Part shown: positions 23,139-35,161 of the stretch, one piece after another
Position numbering within the stretch: position 1 is the stretch's first letter
Layout: every line of letters begins with the position of its first letter
From: Arthonia radiata
Taxonomy: Eukaryota; Ascomycota; Arthoniomycetes; Arthoniales; Arthoniaceae
DNA length: 64,000 nt
Reading direction: 5' to 3'
Assembly (NCBI GenBank): GCA_002989075.1
Contig: PSQN01000013.1
Location: 62,001-126,000 of the forward strand
Notes under the pieces: model-generated
Databases searched by the model: none
The model's input: only the letters and a program-made list of their open reading frames with translations
Told to the model about the DNA's origin: nothing
Position numbers and translations under genes: made by a program

Positions 23139-23334
23139 TATAATATATAAACGTCTCGATAGCAAATTAGAACAGAATGTTGCCTATTTGGGAAGGCTAC
23201 GATTCTAGGAGAATATCTTTTCTCTAGTAGACGCATCCCTTTCTGGTCTCCTTAATAATTAGCTTGAATACTAGTAGGGCCTATTTAGACTCTTTTTGCT
23301 ACCTAACTGCTCTCTGCTCTATACCTAGATTATA
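23139..23334 (+). repeat. Gypsy C 3' LTR
   Basis: Partner of 15323-15518; ends GATTATA and is followed by target duplication TCCTT. Confidence 0.9.
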
Positions 23335-26093
23335 TCCTTAGCTATTACCTTTCCTTAATTGTCTAGATCTATCTTTATAGCTTTCTTATACGTCTTAAGA
23401 GCATACGGTTGATTTAAGTCTACTGTGACGGTAGCGAATACCTCAGCAAACCGCTCCTCCGCGGATACAGTAAAAGCAAAGGCCAAACCAGAAAAGGATT
23501 CTAATAGCCTACGTAATGTAGGTAAAGGGCTCGATAGCGAGTCGAAACAAATCGAATCTTAATTTAGATTTGGATACTTAATCGATATGTACGTACGATA
23601 GTAAGCTTCTAGCGAACTAGGCGAAGGCGTACGCAGAGTGCTCGCTTCGTCATCGTTGTTATCAAAGTACTTCCTATCTAGATAGTCGTCGTAGTCGATC
23701 CTCCTACTACCGATACTCCCTAGAACATCGCTCAGATTATAAACTGAGAGAGGCGGAGACAACGGTAGTATATCTAAATTAGCAATCGGCGTTGGCGGTA
23801 ACACTAGCTTTGCTCCACGAAGCATTCTAAACCGACTATATAAATTGTCTAACTTGCTTGCACGCTCCTCTGCTAATATCTTCTCTATTAACTTCGGTAC
23901 CCGTACATCCTCTAGTTCTTCTATATTAAAACGCTAACAGATACAATTATTACTATCGACGTTAGGAGCACCGCTACTATTACTAGAGTCAGCTAGACTG
24001 CTACCCCATAAGCTAAATTCACCGATATTATTATACGAACGCAGAAAGGGTTGACTAAAAGTTAAGTCTTTTAGATCGAGATAAGGGACTAAAGACTCTA
24101 CCTTATAATTCTTAGCGTCTAGATCCTCGGGGTCGTTTACTTACTTAAGGATATCCGCAACCGTTTTAAAGCGGGATTTATCGAATTGAATATAAGAGGT
24201 CTCTATTACCCCCCCACGCGTTGAAACGAGTATACAATAAGTAGTTCTATTACTATTAGTAGCGTACCCTACTATCTTACCAATATAGGCCCTCGAGTTA
24301 AACTTCCTAGAGATACGGCAAGCAACGGGGACAGTAATATATACCGTATAACTAAAAGCTCGTAGATAAGAGATATCTAGCAGTATACGCTTCTTCTACA
24401 AAGCCTCATTAACGGCTTAATATAGCGTTTTACTATTAAGCGCCACCGTAGCCGTACAGTTAAGAATATAGATAGCTACACCGTAGGCTTCGTCCCAATA
24501 CTTCTGCAGCACTTTACTACCGATAAGCATTGAACGAGCTATATTGTAAATAATTCCGTTCGTTTGCTCCGCGACTCTGTATTTACCTAACGTATAGGGA
24601 GGTAAGTAATATACCCGAATACCCTTGCTCAGGCAATATTCCTGAAGCGGACTAAACTTAGTACCGTTGTCGATCTTAATATCCTTAATCTTCTAATTTA
24701 ACTACTTATTACAAAGTATCTTAAACGTCTTGAACGTAGATAAGACAGCATTACCTGTTTTACTGTCGAGCTTTTAAAAGTACTGCGCACAGCAACAGTC
24801 GTCTATTATATTTAAGATAGTGTTGCTGTCGTCGGCAATCGCCTTCGGCGTAATGAGACTAACGAGGTTAAGGTATAGAAGACCTAAAAACTTATTGTGT
24901 CTATCTTAGGGTACCTTACCGTTATAGTGGGTAGCCTTGCCTTGTATATAAGCGCTATAGTTATGATTAGGCTTAAGAATGCTGTTATCTAAGCTAGTAA
25001 CCTGCTTAGCGGTCTTCTACAAGTAATTATAGGATATATGTCCGAAGCGTGTATACCACGTCTCAGAAGATACGCTCAAAGCCGTACTACCGTCGATAAG
25101 GTCTAAGATCCAGTAGCGACCAGTATTAATTAGTCTTACAAGCTTATTGTTGCTGTTCGTTTGTACAATCTTATTTTCTTCTGTATGCACGCTAAAGCTA
25201 TACTTAGATAACTTATAGCTTGATAGCAAATTAACGAACAAATTAGAGAGATATAGTACGTTTATAAGCTTTAAGTCGATAATATTCCCGTTAGTCTTCT
25301 ACGTCTTAATATAGACTATACCTCGCTTAGTTATATTCGCAGTGCCTTTAGCGGTATAAACTACGACCTAGCAAAGCTCTAGGTCGGTAAACGTACCTAG
25401 ATTATTGTATATATAGTCGGATGCCCTAAAGTCTGCAAGCTAATTTATATCTGACCGAGTAGCGAGTCTAGTAGTAAGGTACATAGCGAAATTCTATTCA
25501 GTAAACGTATTACGTATCTTATCTGGTTTAGTAGACAGTACTACGTCGTCGACGGCGTTAACAAACGTAGTAATCGCGCTAGCATCGCTACTGCAACGTC
25601 CTCTCTTCTTAAAGATATTGCTCTTGCTAAGATCGACATTAACAAACTTATCTACCTTTTTATACGGCTTTCAACCCTCGGAAGCGTCTTTAGGGTAAGT
25701 ATAGCGACAGGTATTCTCTTTATAACTAATTATCTGGTACACGTTACACTTCTTCCTCTTGCTATTACTACGGCTACTACCGCTACCACCGCCGCCGCCA
25801 CCAGACTTCTTCTTATCGTTCTTCTTAGCATCGGTAGCTAGGCCGGCGGTATCTACAGTACTCGCCTTCTTTGACTTAACGATCCGGGATTCTTCAATTA
25901 CCTCTTTAAACAAATTATAAATGTTAATTGTCGATAAGTCTTCTAGTAAGTTGTACTAGCTACGCTTAGTAGTAACCTACTGTTTATATCCTTTAACGTC
26001 GCTTATATTGTTTAAGAAGATAACGACTTTAGCTTCGTTATCAAGAATTTTAGGCTTGTCCCTAGCCTTCAATCTATTAATCTTGTTTATTAC
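23335..26093 (-). pseudogene. Copia A1 gag end, protease region, integrase and start of RT
   Basis: Minus strand, reading from 26093 down: gag C-terminal half, a glycine-rich linker and a degraded zinc knuckle at 25671-25913 (KCNVYQIISYKENTCRY). Next comes the GAG-pre-integrase domain at 25017-25241 (ETWYTRFGHISYNYL) and the integrase core (KDIKIDNGTKFSPL; EQTNGIIYNIARSM). A long linker (23559-23825) leads to the start of reverse transcriptase (LNQPYALKTYKKAIKIDLDN), which continues at 15322 across Gypsy C. Many TAG/TAA stops. The gag N-terminus lies at 34314-34978. Confidence 0.8.
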
Positions 26094-26565
26094 TGTAACG
26101 CCGGTCGCTGGGAGAACCGAACTAAGGCTCACTTACCTTGTGTGCTTGTTGACCTTGGTGGTGGGTGTCTTGTGTGCTAGAGACTAAAAGATAGGAGAGG
26201 CGAGATAGATTATAGAAGGTAAGAGGGGCTTAACTAAGATAGACAGAAGGTAAAGTATGTTACCTAAATAGGGTTAAGAAACTTATATTCAAATATTAAG
26301 TTAATAGACTAAAGTTTATTCTAAGGTCGGCCATTAGTTTAACTATATAGTCTAAGGTACATAGAGAGAGTTTCTTTATGTTTACTAACTTAATAATGTC
26401 TATATCGGGTTTATAGGAAATATAGGCTCTTATAGCTGTCTTGTTCGATAATGCTTACGGCGGATTTATAGGCTTAGTCAGGAATAATACTAATAGGACT
26501 AAGATAATTGGTAGTAGTTAACGCTTAGACGTGCGCTAGGCCGTCTAGAGCTGGTACTCGTAATA
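26094..26565 (-). repeat. Gypsy D 3' LTR
   Basis: Partner of 32363-32834. The first ~310 bp match the reverse complement of the Gypsy B LTRs; the last ~160 bp do not. Confidence 0.88.
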
Positions 26566-26732
26566 TAATTCCCTCTTTTTTAGTTAAATTATTCTTAATT
26601 GACCCTTAGCCTTTTAAATACGTATAAGTTACGTTTCGTCCCCCTCTTCGTAACTAATTTGTAAGTCGCTATACTTCGTATAAAGTCCGTTACTGCGGGT
26701 CCTAACAAAAAGTACAGTTAATACCTATTAAT

Positions 26733-27290
26733 TGAAGCCTACGGTATCGAAATGCCTTCTTGTTCTAAATGTATATCGACTAAGGAAAGATATTTAGTTT
26801 AGTTTAGAAAGGCGACGTGTTTGGTATATACTTAGGATAGAAAGAGTTGTAATTTACGGGTATTAGTAGCAGATAGTATACCTTGTCGCTATCTTCTTAT
26901 AGTAACTAAAACTAACTTAGTTGTAGCGCGCTCGGTTTATTCTTAATATTCCTCTTAGTCGGCTGCTCTCTAGCGCGCAAAGCGTCAATTACGTTTGTTA
27001 AAGGCTTAGATAGCAGTGTTCGTTGTAGCTGTATAGCGTAACCGATCTAAGGTTTAGAAGTTAAAAGAGGAGGTTAAAAAGATTTGTATGCGAACAGCAG
27101 CAAAGTTAGCTCGGAATAAGTTATTGAAGCAAGAGAAGCTTGCTACGTCGATAACTAGTAGTGATATATTTAAATATCCGAGCGGGTTATCTATTGACTT
27201 TCGGAGTAACTTCTACTTGGTATTGGGTAGTAGTCCTGTAACGTAGTAGGCTGGTTCGTTTAAAGATAATCTGGGTGCCGGCGAGATACA
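26733..27290 (+). pseudogene. Antisense zinc-finger/coiled-coil ORF in the 3' region of Gypsy D
   Basis: On the strand opposite to gag-pol, translation through RIP stops gives GIEMPSCSKCISTKERYLV, then FRKATCLVYT-DRKSCNL, a cysteine pattern like CX2C...CX2C...C. A lysine-rich segment (KLKEEVKKICMRTAAKLARN) and GLSIDFRSNFYLVLGS follow. The same order occurs in the equivalent position of Gypsy B (minus strand, 41590-42260). It is a conserved antisense gene of this retroelement family; role unknown. Similar Cys-rich, coiled-coil hypothetical proteins are common in fungal annotations (recalled, not searched). Confidence 0.6.
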
Positions 27291-27299
27291 CTAGGTAGT

Positions 27300-30200
27300 A
27301 AATTAGAGTGTTAATGCTGCTACGACCGACTAATATTCTAGTTCCAATACTATCGAATAGTAGCTTTGTAGTTAGTTAGATTTTATTTCGGTTTCTATTA
27401 ATTTTTATGTTCGGAATATCCTTTCTATTTTACGAAATACTGTCGTTTGCCTCAGTATTGTCTATAGGCTCGAATCGTTTCGACCTCGTATTCGGGTTCT
27501 TGATTGTTAGAAAGAATTTTGAGGTTGGGTCGTTGTGCTTCTTAGAAGTAGGCTAGTTTTAACAGCACTATATAGAATATAGAATGTATTCTTATTATCT
27601 TTAGGAGTTTTAGTTTAAATGTTATAGGTCCTAATTACTGTAAGATTTTAAACGGTCCCGTCTTAGTATAGTTAAGTTTCTTATTTAGTCTAATAGTTTT
27701 TAAGTTTCTTATAAGCAAGTAAGCTCTTCCCCTCTCTTTTATGCTTGTATTTAGGATAGTTCTTAATTTGTTATACTATCGTCTTGTTCGTTTGTTAATA
27801 AACTCGCTGTTAGACTTTAACTGCTGGTACAGGGTTTTTATGCTTATAGCTATTCGTATAGCTGTCTCGTTTTTAATAGTATTGTGTAGTTATCTTCTCT
27901 AAAGAGGGTAATAGCTATATAAGGTATAGAACGGAGTTATCTTAGTTATATCGTTTTTAGTGTCGTTGTACGCTACTTACGCTACTAGTAGCAATTATAC
28001 CTAGTCGTTCTGCTAGTAGTTAATGTACGCCTAGAGATACTGCTTTAGCGTTTAATTTGTTCGTTCTATTTGTCTGTTTGTTTGCGGGTAAAATAATATT
28101 AATATTTTTTATTTAGTCTCTAGTTATTGTATTAGAGATGTTTAAAATCGTAAGACGAATTTTTAGTCTCTGTCTAAGACAATTCTTTGTAGTTGACTAT
28201 AGTTGGCTAAGATAATCTGTAGGAAGGTATACGTTAGTTGTTCTAAGTTGCTAGCTTCCTTGTAAGGTACAAAGTATATGTATTTTATTAGTTTATCGTA
28301 TATAACGAGGATAGCGTCGTAAGCTACTTTTGTAAGTAGATCCTTAGATATTAGTAGTTTGGTTATAAAGTCTAGTAAGACCGTATACTATAGTCTCTTG
28401 GGTGTCTCTAGTAGTTGTAGTTCACCGTACGGTAAATATCTTGGGTGCTTAGTTCTTGCGTATATATCGTATTTTTGAATGTAATTCTCGATATAATGTC
28501 GGATTCTTGGGATGTAATACGTTCTTATAATCTTTTTTATAGTATTGTCGATGCCTTTGTGTTCTTTAGTTGGGTTATCGTAAAAGTTACTGATAATGTT
28601 TTAGATTAGATTCCTCGGGACGTAGATTTTGCCTTAGAATTTGTAATAGTCTCTATTGTTCTTAATTAATCTTAAGTGTCGTTTCTCGTTTTCCTGGTAG
28701 GTCTTAGGGTCGTTCAGAATGTCTGGGATTCGGCTGTCTGGTTCAATAACAAACTCGGTTGTTATAGCTAATTGATTGTATCTAATCTTATTATTCTGTT
28801 CTCGGAATATTACGTGCTCGACGTGTTCCTTGTTATTGAGGTAGTCTAGACGTCGGCTCAGTGCATCGGCTCTATCGTTCTCGGAACCTTTCTTGTAGGT
28901 AATAATAAAGTCGTATAGAGCTATAGTTTCTAATTATCTAACTTGTCTGCAATTAAGCTTCTTTGTTGTTATAAAGTAAGTTAGGTTTTTGTAGTCCGTA
29001 TATACTATAATTATATAGTTTGCTCCTTTTAGGTAAGCTCGCTATACCTCGAATGCTGCTATAATAGCTAAGAGCTCTTTATTGTAAATATTATAGTTCT
29101 ATTCTGTAGGTAATATCTTTCTTGAGTAGAAAGCTACTGGTCTAAGCTTTCTTTCCTTATTGTTTTAACTTATATATACTCCAATCGTATAGTCTAACGC
29201 GTCTATTTCTATAATAATTGGTAGATTAGGGTTAAATATCGCTAGTATAGGCCCAATCTTAAAAGCTTCCTTAAGCTTCTTAAATACTAATTGTTCTTTT
29301 TGCGTCTAGAAGAATTCTATCGATTATTTTGTCTATTAAGATAGCGGTACTATAATTCGGCTAAAGTTAGATATTCACTGTCTATAGTAATTAGCAAAAC
29401 TAAGAAACTGTTGTAGTTGTTTTATATTCTTTAGTGTAGGTTAGGTTAAAACAGATTAGATCTTTAAATCTTCTATTTAAAGACTGTACTCGGTAATTAT
29501 AAATCTAAGAAATTTAATAGATTGTTGATAAAACTAGGTTTTCTCGATATCGATTTATAAATTGGTACGCGTTAATCTTTCTAATACCTTTTTAATATGT
29601 TTCTTATGTTCTTCTAGTATACGGCTGTATACTAGGATATCGTTTAGATAAGTAGTTATAAATATATCTAGGTAATTACTAAGTATATTGTTAATTAGTT
29701 TCTAAAATAATGCTAGTACGTTTATTAGCTTAAAGAGTATAACACAATATTTAAAAAGTCCGTATCTAGTATAAAAGGCTATTTTCTATTCTTCGCCTTT
29801 CTTTATATAGATTAGGTTATAGGCTTCTTATAGGTTAAACTTAGTAAACTATTACGCGTTATACAATCGGTCTGTAATCTCGTTAATGCGTAGTAAAGGG
29901 TATCGGTTCTTAATAATTACTCTGTTTAACTGTCTATAATCTACGTAAAGTCGTAGTTTACTATTTTTCTTTGGTACGAAAAGTATTAGGTATCCGGCTA
30001 GTAATATTAATTTCTGGATAAATCTTTTCTTAAGATTTTCTTTTGAGATAGTCGCGGAGCGCTTAATTTTCTGCTTCTAATAGAAAGTATATTAGACCGA
30101 ATATTGGCGTTTTGCCTTCTTGTAAAGGTATTGTGTAATCTTACGGTTTATGTTCTAGAAGAGCTAAGTTTAGCTTAGCTTCTTTAAATAGGTATCGGAA

Positions 30201-32360
30201 TTAATTATATTTCTTAAGTATCTTAGTAATTAACTGAGTACTTGTCGTTGTATAGAATTGTTGACGTACAGTTGTCTCTTGTTTATACTTATATGTAGCT
30301 AGCTACAGACGAGATACTGCGTTAAACTTCTCTTATAGGATATCTAAATGTTAAAGTGTAGTAGTACTAACCCGTATAAGTTCTTTATCGCGCTCCTTAT
30401 CCTTACTACTAAAGATAGCTTATAGGGTATCTCTTCTGTAGAACGACTCTTGTTTAGAGTACTTATACTTAGTAAAGAGAAGTTTCTTGGTTCTCTAATC
30501 TACTTCTAGATTATATTGTTACAACTAAGATATACCTAGTACAGCGTGGTGCTAGTTAATTTCTACGATATCGTAAGTAATTTCTTTCTAATAGTCCCTA
30601 ATTGTTATATCTATTGGCGAAGTCTTGTAGTCGACTCTTTCTTCTACCCCTTGAAATCTAAATAGTGTGTAGGGTAATTTCTTCTTTTGTATTTATATCT
30701 AGTACTCCTTAACGTAGCGTATTAAGATAAAGTTGCTTATTGCGCTTAAATTAATTATAATTTTAATGTTTCTATAGTTTATCGTTGCTTAAGTATGTAA
30801 ATATGTTCTATAAGAAGCTAAACTTATATAGAGCTAAACTTCTAGAAAATCTAACCGTTAGATAGGCCGGTACTGCTGCCCTTAGAGTAGTTGGTCTAGT
30901 CTTTTCTCTATTAATTATATACGTTCTAAAGTAATCTAGGTACTAGAACCTATTGTCGGTTAATTTGCTATAAAAATTTCTGTATAAGGTGTTCTAGTAC
31001 TACTCTTATTATAACGTTTAGTTTATTGTTTACGATTTCTGCTTTAATTATATAACTATCGCTAGTTAAAATCTGTTGTGTTTATAGGTTGTATATTGTT
31101 AGTTAAAGATATTAGTACTAGCTATATAATTCTAGACCCCTAATAAGGTAGTCTACTAGTTGTTATAAGTGTAAGTAAATGTATCCTAAAATATTGTTAA
31201 TATCTTTATTAGCGCTTAACTTTCTATTATAGAAGACTAACTAATAAAGTCTCTATATTATTCCTTCCCAACGAATTAAGGTTTATTCTTTCTAGTTAGT
31301 ATTGTCCTCGAGTAAGGATTTCGTACCATTAGAATCTATATTTTTGTCTTTAAGTTGTTGTCTTGCCTATAACGCATCGTAGCTGCTATCTTACTTAGCC
31401 TCTACGGTCTGTTCTTCCTTAAATTCTCCTTAGGTTTCTAAGTAAGGCGACCTAGGTTGTCCTTAGGTAAGGCCTAGTTTTTGTGTCGAACCTTGTTTTA
31501 AAGATATCGGTTTCTTCGGCTACCATTTTAACCCTAATTTATTAAATTTGTAGGTCGTATAATTATTATCGTAGCACGCGGTCTAGAATAGTGTTTTGTA
31601 AGGTACAATAGTATCTTATATCTACTACCTCGAAATAGTGCGGTTAATGTTGTTTCAGTCCTATAGGTTTTATTGTTTCTGTTTTATTTGTCGTTCCTTT
31701 GTTTCCTTCTATAACTTAATGTCTGTATCTTAGTTCTTGTGTAAGTTAAATAAGTTCTATTTGTTATACTTTTTGTTAGAAGTAACCCGGTAGGTGTCCT
31801 CCTATGTCTAGGTAGTTATATTGAAATGTTATTGTAGAAAATAGGGTTTCTAGGGTCGATCGTTGTACCTGTTTCTACTAGTACTGTTAAACTGTTGTTT
31901 CTTAGAACGGTATTCTTTAACTTAATGCCCTAGTTTTCCGCAATACAAGCATAGCTTATTCTTTATTCTATATTCTCGTTCCTAGTTGTTTAGTTTTCTA
32001 CGGGGCTTCGTAAAGTCTAATTCTATTGGATTACCCCGGTCTTGTCGTAAGTTATGCTTACTCCGAATCTAGGTAAACTTACCTAAGTTAGTTCCTTTCT
32101 TTTCTAACTGTCGTTCGAAGTTGCTGTTATTCGGAAACTAATCCTTATAAGTCTTAAAATACACGGCCAAGCGTATTAGAAATAAAGTAAGTTTGAAACG
32201 TTTACTAGAGAAACTTTTATCCATCTTAATATTAACGTCCAATATCTTACCTATAGCGGCTATTTTACTAGCTAGCCTGTTTGCAGCGTCGCGGCTATTA
32301 GGTACCGAAGTAGTAGACATAATTAATCTGCTTTCTCTACTTTTGTAGCGAGTCTGTTAA
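27300..32360 (-). pseudogene. Gypsy D gag-pol
   Basis: From right to left: gag start at 32320 (MSTTSVPNSRDAANRLA), nucleocapsid and protease region, reverse transcriptase at about 29500-30200, RNase H about 28800-29300, integrase about 27450-28700. Each block is recognisable as the reverse complement of the corresponding part of Gypsy B. Gag lacks about 410 bp present in B: after FKTYKD the sequence jumps to the segment before the zinc knuckle. RIP stops are frequent. Confidence 0.78.
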
Positions 32361-32362
32361 AG

Positions 32363-32834
32363 TATAACGCCGGTCGCTAGGAGGACTAAACTAAGGCTTA
32401 CTTGCCTTATATGCTTGTCGACCTTAGTAGTAGGTGTCTTGTGTGCTAGAGACTAAAAGGTAGGAGAGGCAAGATAGATTATAGAAGGTAAGAGGGGCTT
32501 GACTAAGATAGATAGAAGATAAAGTACGTTATCTAAATAGGGTTAAGGAACTTGTATTCAGATATTAAGTTAATAGACTAAAGTCTATCCTAAGGTCGGC
32601 TATTAGTCTAACTATATAGTCTAAGGTATATAGGGAGAGTTCCTTTGTGTTCGCCAACCTAATAATGCCTATATCGGGTTTGTAGGGAATATAGGCTCTT
32701 ATAGCCGTCTTGTTCGATAATGCCTACAGCGGGTTTATAGGCTTAGTCGGGAATAATGCTAGTAGGACTAAGATAATTGGCAGTAGTTAACGCTTGAACG
32801 TACGCTAGGCCGTCTAGGGCTAGTGCTCGTAATA
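32363..32834 (-). repeat. Gypsy D 5' LTR
   Basis: Starts TATAACGCC (from TGTAACGCC) and ends CGTAATA. Partner of 26094-26565. Confidence 0.88.
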
Positions 32835-34313
32835 TAAGGTGTCTAAGTTGGCTAGCTAGTTAGCTAATATCTAAGTAGTTAAGCTAGTAGTAAGATACGT
32901 AGCTACTACCTTAGTATTATTACTACAGCGGTTGTTGCTCCTAGTACCTCTACTTAGGCTACTTCTTCTAGAACCGTCTTCTTTCTTGAAGATATTGCCT
33001 TTTGTAAGATTAGCACTCCTAAACTTTCTAACTTGCCTAGTAGGCTTCTAGTTCTCTAGAGCCTTCTCTGGGTAAGCGTAGAAACAGTTAGGTTTCTAAT
33101 AACAGTAATTGCTGTATACTAAGTACTTGCTCTTAGTATTGTTGTTATTAATAGCTAGGCCTACGGCGTCTATAGTGCCGTAGAACCTCTTTAACTTAAT
33201 AATCCGCTACTCTTCTATTGCTTCTTTAAACAGTCTACTTAACTTAATAGTTAAGGAATCTTATAGAGCTTAATACTTACTCTACTTTTATAACGCCTAC
33301 TAATTAAAGCCTTTAACGTTTAATATACTCTGTAGAAACATAATAACCTTTATTTAGTTACTTAAATGCTTCTATACGTCTAATACAGTAAGTTTGTTAA
33401 GATAGTTTATCTAAATCTTAAACTTAATATAGTAGTTCTCTATATCCTTACACTTGCTTGCTAATAGCGTTAGAAACTGATATGCGACGTTATACGTCTT
33501 AGTATAGCCCGTCTTCTTATATCTCTTAAGGTATTTCTACTTATTGCTTATATACTTATACTTGTCGTTGTCTAGGGTCCTCTTAATCTTAATCGTAACG
33601 TTATTAAGTATATAGAGCAACGTCTTTACTTTCTTTACATTCTAATTCTCTTATAGTTCTATTTAAGCTCTAAACTTAGTAGAGGTTATTTTTTAATAAG
33701 GGTCTAAAGGGCGTGCGGTACGAGCTCCCGAACCAATTTAGACGACAAACTTCTAGAGACTTGTTGCTTTAAGCAAGTTCTTAATGTTACTCTCCTAGTC
33801 TACGTAGTTCTCTAAGCCTGTAAGATACTTAAACTTAATATCTTGCTTAAGGTCTACTATCGTAGTAACTAGTCAACGGCTACTATTACTACTTAACCTC
33901 CTAGACTTCACTATATAACTAATTCTTGTCCGTTCGTAATAAATCCAAGCTCTTTCGATACGCTAAACCTTATAGTAGCACTATGCAAAGCTTTAGACCA
34001 ATATCGATAAGTACGGGCAGACAATACGTCGGTATCGTTGTTCGTGTTACTAAACTTAGTACAGAAATACTTTAGTTTGCTTATAACTTTAATAAGCAGT
34101 TAACTGCTCAATTCTTAGTAGAATCTTACACTAATAACTAAATAATAACTACACAATTATATTAATACTATAGATACGCGATTCGGGCTTATAACCTGTT
34201 AGAACACTGCTGGTACTAGTATTATAGAATTACGTGTATTCTTTCTAATCTAGAAGACGTCTGGTACTTAACACAAGGTCGAGCCAAGACTCCGGCTATC
34301 GAACATTCTAACA
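32835..34313 (-). mobile_element. Fragment of a second Copia element (A2): 5' LTR plus gag
   Basis: A 117-bp LTR (34197-34313, TGTTAGAACAC...TTCTAACA) is followed on the minus strand by GGTTATAAGCCCGA, the same primer-site sequence as Copia A1. A Copia gag comes next: TGLENYVD-ESNIKNLLKAT near 33800, a knuckle-like NNTKSKYLVYSNYCYQKPN near 33100, and TKGNIFKKEDG near 33000. It stops abruptly at the Gypsy D LTR; no pol or second LTR of A2 is present. The LTR differs from that of A1, so A2 is a related but distinct family inserted in A1 gag. Confidence 0.7.
34197..34313 (-). repeat. Copia A2 LTR (117 bp)
   Basis: TG...CA ends with inverted TGTTAGAA/TTCTAACA termini. Only one copy is seen in the window. 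Confidence 0.7.
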
Positions 34314-34978
34314 CTATGTAGCTTATATAGTATCAACAAGACGTGTTATAAAAGTTAAGACTGCACCCAGAAAACATGAACGCAGATTTCTGATAAGGTT
34401 ATTAAGGATATATAGAGACGCCTTTGCCTCCTTATTGTCCCACTCGTCTCTTTCCTGCCGCTTCTCTTTCTTAATAGCACCGATATCGCCGATATTGGGT
34501 CCTAGTGGGCGCTTATCGCGTAAGTTATCCTTAATGTTAATAATAAACTTTCAGAGTTCTGTAGCTTTTAAAAGATTCTTTATATTCTACTGCCACTGCT
34601 AGTAGTTTTCTGAGCTATTAAGGGCTTCGAACTTAATATTCTGCTTAAGGTCCAATATATTGTACTAACCCTAATGTTTGCGGGATTATTCTAAAGTCAA
34701 TTCTTATCTAATTTTAACAAAACTAACAACAACAGGCTCCTTTTTGATAGGCAAACAGCTTACGCTATACCGACAAAGGATTATAGTGCGTTTTAGATAA
34801 AAATTCTGATAATATCGTGTTGATGCGCTACAGCACCTAGCGTCAAAATGGTTGCTATACACAAACAACTTTGTTGTAGTAGAATGCACTTAATTCTTAT
34901 TAGAATTTAGTGGGAACTTCTGCAATCGAATCGTACAATTGCAATAAAGCTACAGATACGCAATCCGGGCTTATAACC
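34314..34978 (-). pseudogene. Copia A1 5' leader and gag N-terminal part
   Basis: After the A1 LTR the minus strand reads GGTTATAAGCCCGG (primer site), a leader, then a Copia gag N-terminus: FEALNSSENY-QW, NIKNLLKATEL-KFI, and EWDNKEAKASLYILNNLI at about 34400-34650. It is cut by the A2 LTR at 34313. The next gag segment of A1 is at 26093, with roughly 45 codons missing by comparison with typical Copia gag. Confidence 0.7.
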
Positions 34979-35161
34979 TGTTAGAAGTTAATAAGATCCT
35001 TTTTATTTAACTGCAAACGAAGCTCGAACTGGACTATATATGCGTGCCAAGACCTGTATCTATATTAGATATCGTAGCATGTCAAGCCCGCTCTAGGAGT
35101 CTAAAGCTAGTGTATAAAAGTTGAGACTGAACTAGGACTTTAGCGTCTATAATTTCTAACA
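34979..35161 (-). repeat. Copia A1 LTR (5' LTR of the minus-strand element)
   Basis: Starts TGTTAGAAG and ends TTTCTAACA; followed by target duplication GCTAT. Confidence 0.9.

Larger units (their letters stand above)
15323..23334 (+). mobile_element. Chromodomain Gypsy (chromovirus) retrotransposon C
   Basis: An 8.0-kb element inserted in the reverse transcriptase of Copia A1. The LTRs are 196 bp (15323-15518, 23139-23334) and the flanking duplication TCCTT (15318-15322, 23335-23339) is exact. The right LTR start reads TATAATAT against TGTGATGT on the left, all G-to-A. The plus strand encodes gag, protease, reverse transcriptase, RNase H, integrase and a chromodomain, then about 2 kb of unassigned sequence before the right LTR. 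RIP stops throughout. Confidence 0.86.
26094..32834 (-). mobile_element. Gypsy-type LTR retrotransposon D
   Basis: LTRs of 472 bp (26094-26565, 32363-32834) in TG...CA form, now TATAACG and CGTAATA at some ends through RIP. The internal region is the reverse complement of the pol region of Gypsy B, with gag at the right. The flanks ATTAC and TAAGG do not form a target duplication even allowing transitions. Copia gag sequence lies on both sides but the two sides come from different elements, so the present junctions are recombinant rather than a simple insertion. Confidence 0.83.
13365..35161 (-). mobile_element. Copia-type LTR retrotransposon A1, hosting further insertions
   Basis: Bounded by 183-bp LTRs (13365-13547, 34979-35161), TG...CA, with a 5-bp target duplication ACTAC/GCTAT that matches after two RIP-type transitions. 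On the minus strand the order is 5' LTR, primer site, gag, integrase, reverse transcriptase, RNase H, polypurine tract, 3' LTR, the Copia order. Gypsy C splits the start of the reverse transcriptase. Copia A2 plus Gypsy D split gag. About 5 kb of A1 itself remains, close to full length apart from a missing middle part of gag. Confidence 0.85.

Noticed and set aside
34197-34313. Solo LTR interpretation
   Set aside because: It is followed by a Copia primer site and gag in the right orientation, so it is better read as the 5' LTR of a truncated Copia element.
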